NCBI GenBank assembly: GCA_051208035.1
Contig: JBPJFZ010000006.1
Span: forward strand, 186,001-250,000
DNA: 64,000 nucleotides
DNA from: JACKOB01 sp024234575
GTDB taxonomy: Bacteria; Pseudomonadota; Gammaproteobacteria; Pseudomonadales; Oleiphilaceae
Direction: 5' to 3'
The stretch's first letter is position 1. The number at the start of each line of letters is the position of its first letter. The translations under genes were made by a program, and so were the position numbers. Below the pieces are notes generated by a model. It was not told where the DNA came from. It worked only from the letters and a program-made list of their open reading frames with translations, and made no database searches. Shown piece by piece: positions 61,522-64,000 of this stretch.

Positions 61522-62577
61522 TTATGGCTGCCAGCGATAATATAACCGAAAACTATCTCCAGCTTCGCCAACGCTTGCCATTTCTGGCTTGATCTTTGAA
61601 TCCAGCGATACATGCTGCTCAAACTGTTCAATGCTACCGGATGTTTGCAGGCGAATACGCACCTGGTCTTCTCTTACCCAAATTACCTGTGACCAAACAA
61701 CCGGACTTAACGACTCAACATACTTGTATAGCTCAACATAGTCAGCATAGCTACCAACATTACTTATCTCAATTTCCAGACGGTCACTGTTACTGGCACT
61801 ATCACCGGATACGGCGTATTGGCTCGCCAGAATCGACGCCACATCGTTAATGGCCTGGGTGACCGCCTCTTGCTTTGTAGCCGCCTGCACCAGTGCGCTA
61901 AAAGCAGAGCCATTTCTCTGCAATGTCCAGCGGCCCTTCCACTCTCCCAAGGTTGACTGGTAGAGCTGCATGGCAACAACCGCATCAGGAGTATAGCGCG
62001 CTGAGGCTTTTACTACCGGGTCCATAAACAAGCCCCAAAGATCACTGACAGACAGGGCACTGGAGTCCTGCAAGTCCATCACCGGCAAATAAAGTGGCAA
62101 ACCACGATACGCCGACTGGCTTTCAATTTCAGCGATGAGCTCATTATCGACGCTACTGCTGATGACATTGCGCGCACCCTCTGCCTCAATGGCCAACCAA
62201 AAAAGGACCGATGGCCTGTTACCACCCCAAATGGGTAAGCCATTACTGGACAATAATTGCTGTATAGATTTTTCAATAAAACTGACATTGAGGTTGTAGG
62301 GGAAATCGGGGTTATCTGTTGAAACATAGCCGTACTGCAGTACATATCGTTCGGCGCTTGATATTTCTGCCGCAATCGCCGGATGGCTGAGCACACTTTT
62401 ATCACCACTGACCTTTAACAACACATGCTGCAAGGTTTCTGTAAACGCAACATTGCGCTCATCAGATGATTGCGTTTTAACACTTGCGACCGATTGATAA
62501 AGTTTGTCCACCTGAACCGCTGACAAGGCAAATGAATACACCAGTCCAACAAATACCAGAACTACCCTTTTGAACAT
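61522..62577 (-). CDS. DUF2066 exported protein
   Basis: A 351-residue protein with a cleavable signal peptide (MFKRVVLVFVGLVYSFALSA; likely cleavage near residue 20) and no other membrane segment, so probably periplasmic. The DUF2066 family is found upstream of hda or beside purM in many gammaproteobacteria, as here, but no function is assigned. Visible family segments include NVAFTETLQHVLLKVSGDK and LPLYLPVMDLQD. It is transcribed away from purM across 350 bases. Confidence 0.85.
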   Translation of the reverse strand: MFKRVVLVFVGLVYSFALSAVQVDKLYQSVASVKTQSSDERNVAFTETLQHVLLKVSGDKSVLSHPAIAAEISSAERYVLQYGYVSTDNPDFPYNLNVSFIEKSIQQLLSSNGLPIWGGNRPSVLFWLAIEAEGARNVISSSVDNELIAEIESQSAYRGLPLYLPVMDLQDSSALSVSDLWGLFMDPVVKASARYTPDAVVAMQLYQSTLGEWKGRWTLQRNGSAFSALVQAATKQEAVTQAINDVASILASQYAVSGDSASNSDRLEIEISNVGSYADYVELYKYVESLSPVVWSQVIWVREDQVRIRLQTSGSIEQFEQHVSLDSKIKPEMASVGEAGDSFRLYYRWQP

Positions 62578-62927
62578 TCACTCGACCCTAATTAAACAAA
62601 CAACCAATATTCAGACAAACTCCGTCCTGTTAGCCGCCGGATTGACCACCTCATTTAAGCGTGCCGACCTTCAGAGAGCGTAATCTGCTTTCTCGAAAAC
62701 CCGGAATAATACAACAATCGCAAATTGTTGTAACGAAGACTAACACGAAGATGGCAGTCGATGTCATCAACTGGTAAAATTCTGCGCCATAATTAAGCCC
62801 TGCGGAATCGACCGTTATTGATGTCGAATATTTTCAGGCAGGGCCAGTGCATTGAACACATATGGCGCAGGCGCAAAGAGCGGCTAGACCCTTTAATTCA
62901 TTCCCGTAGTGATCAGGTAAAACCTTC
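62578..62927. other. Divergent region between the DUF2066 gene and purM
   Basis: A 350-base region with no gene. It must contain two promoters. I looked for a PurR box (ACGCAAACGTTTGCGT) and found none. The heptamer ACGAAGA is repeated (about 62733 and 62745) without clear meaning. Confidence 0.5.
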
Positions 62928-63968
62928 ATGACAGATAAAAAGCAGTCAATTAGCTATAAAGATGCAGGCGTCGATATAGATGCAGGTAATGAGCTGGTAA
63001 ACAGAATTAAAGGTGTTGCAAAACGCACATCCCGCCCCGGAGTTCTTGGCGGACTGGGCGGATTTGGTGCATTGTTCGAAGTTCCAAAATCTTACCGGGA
63101 GCCCGTTCTGGTGTCAGGAACCGATGGGGTAGGTACCAAACTACGCCTGGCAATGGACCTATCAGAACACGACAATATTGGTATTGATCTCGTTGCCATG
63201 TGTGTAAACGACCTGGTAGTCGCGGGCGCAGAGCCGTTGTTCTTTCTCGATTATTACGCCACCGGCAAATTAAACGTCGATATCGCCGTCAAAGTAGTTG
63301 AAGGCATCGGCAAAGGCTGCGAGCAAGCAGGCTGCGCATTAGTTGGTGGTGAAACCGCCGAGATGCCCGGCATGTACGAAGGCGAAGACTATGATCTGGC
63401 CGGCTTCTGTGTCGGTGTGGTTGAAAAATCCAACATTATTGACGGCAGTAAAGTAAACATTGGCGATAAGCTAATCGGCCTTAAGTCTTCCGGTCCGCAC
63501 TCCAATGGTTACTCACTGATCCGCAAGATTATTGAAGTCAGCGGTGCCTCCCTTGATGAGGTTGTTGGTGGCAAAAAACTTTCCGAAGCACTGATGGCCC
63601 CGACAAAAATCTATGTTAAGCCGCTGCTTAAATTGATTAACACCCTGCCAGTACACGCCATGGCACATATTACCGGTGGCGGCCTGCCAGAGAATCTGCC
63701 AAGGGTGCTCCCTGACAATGCCAAGGCGGTCATTGATACCAAATCATGGGAAATCCCGGCTGTTTTCAAATGGTTGCAAGAGCAAGGCAACGTCGACACT
63801 TTCGAGCTCTATCGCACGCTAAACTGTGGCATTGGCATGGTGATTTGTGTGTCTCCTGAGAACGAGCAAGTCGCAATGAAGCTGTTACAAGAAGAAGGTG
63901 AAGACCCTGTCTTATTGGGCAGTATTCAAGAGCGTTCTGAAGACCAGGAATCCGTCGATCTGGTTTAA
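62928..63968 (+). CDS. purM: Phosphoribosylaminoimidazole synthetase PurM
   Basis: PurM closes the imidazole ring in purine synthesis. The 346-residue protein has the family landmarks: SYKDAGVDIDAGNELV at the start, the GTDGVGTKLRLA loop, the CVNDLVVAGAEPLFFLDYYATGKL segment, GGETAEMPGMY, and HITGGGLPENLPRVLP near residue 245. It is the usual length and has the ATG at 62928. purN often follows it, but only 32 bases remain after the stop. Confidence 0.96.
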   Translation: MTDKKQSISYKDAGVDIDAGNELVNRIKGVAKRTSRPGVLGGLGGFGALFEVPKSYREPVLVSGTDGVGTKLRLAMDLSEHDNIGIDLVAMCVNDLVVAGAEPLFFLDYYATGKLNVDIAVKVVEGIGKGCEQAGCALVGGETAEMPGMYEGEDYDLAGFCVGVVEKSNIIDGSKVNIGDKLIGLKSSGPHSNGYSLIRKIIEVSGASLDEVVGGKKLSEALMAPTKIYVKPLLKLINTLPVHAMAHITGGGLPENLPRVLPDNAKAVIDTKSWEIPAVFKWLQEQGNVDTFELYRTLNCGIGMVICVSPENEQVAMKLLQEEGEDPVLLGSIQERSEDQESVDLV

Positions 63969-64000
63969 TCCAGAAAACATCAACTTTGACAGCAGATTAG

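Overview
The window looks like a chromosomal segment of a motile, Gram-negative gammaproteobacterium, most likely marine. The flrABC/fliEFGHIJ flagellar layout, an HptB-HsbR-HsbA module of the type known from Pseudomonas, the LptFG/PepA/HolC/ValS neighbourhood, AmpD/AmpE, Hda, Syd and a csrA-tRNA-Ser-tRNA-Arg cluster all point to that class. A complete Na+-translocating oxaloacetate decarboxylase suggests use of a sodium gradient. I cannot fix the genus; an order such as Cellvibrionales, Oceanospirillales or Alteromonadales would fit. No phage, insertion sequence or CRISPR array was found.

Positions 1-27.4 kb hold flagellar and chemotaxis genes, nearly all on the minus strand. In transcription order they are a FliT-like gene, flrA, (lysine operon on the other strand), flrB-flrC, fliEFGHIJ, an operon STAS-cheY-cheA-cheW-cheR-cheD-cheB, the hsbA-hsbR-hptB switch, fliK, and the start of fliL. 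I found good -24/-12 (sigma-54) promoter matches in front of flrB, fliE, fliK and fliL, and terminators after flrC and fliJ. This fits a hierarchy in which FlrA, and then the FlrB/FlrC pair, switch on sigma-54 operons. The chemotaxis and HptB blocks sit between fliJ and fliK, which are adjacent in simpler systems.

Between flrB and flrA, on the plus strand, lies a three-gene unit (DUF1338/HglS-like dioxygenase, lysine 6-dehydrogenase-like enzyme, aminoadipate-semialdehyde dehydrogenase) that could form most of a lysine-to-2-hydroxyglutarate route.

Positions 28-38.5 kb: oadGAB, two identical tRNA-Arg(ACG) genes and a tRNA-Ser(GCU) downstream of csrA, then lysC and alaS. Next comes a DUF5610-type gene with an almost perfect FliA (sigma-28) promoter, which ties an uncharacterised protein to the motility regulon.

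Positions 38.6-64 kb are mostly housekeeping: an RDD membrane protein, lptF/lptG (LPS export), pepA-holC-hypothetical-valS, panE, a methyl-accepting chemotaxis protein with its own sigma-28 promoter, mak, syd, ampE/ampD, a DUF1631 protein, a membrane-anchored retropepsin-like protease, nadC, thpR, yqcC, an orphan ParA, hda, a CDP-alcohol phosphatidyltransferase, a DUF2066 lipoprotein-like/exported protein and purM.

The strongest leads are the sigma-28 promoter of the DUF5610 gene, the very long acidic tail on FliH, the compact lysine operon placed inside the flagellar cluster, and the set of sigma-54 promoters that divides the flagellar genes into separate units.
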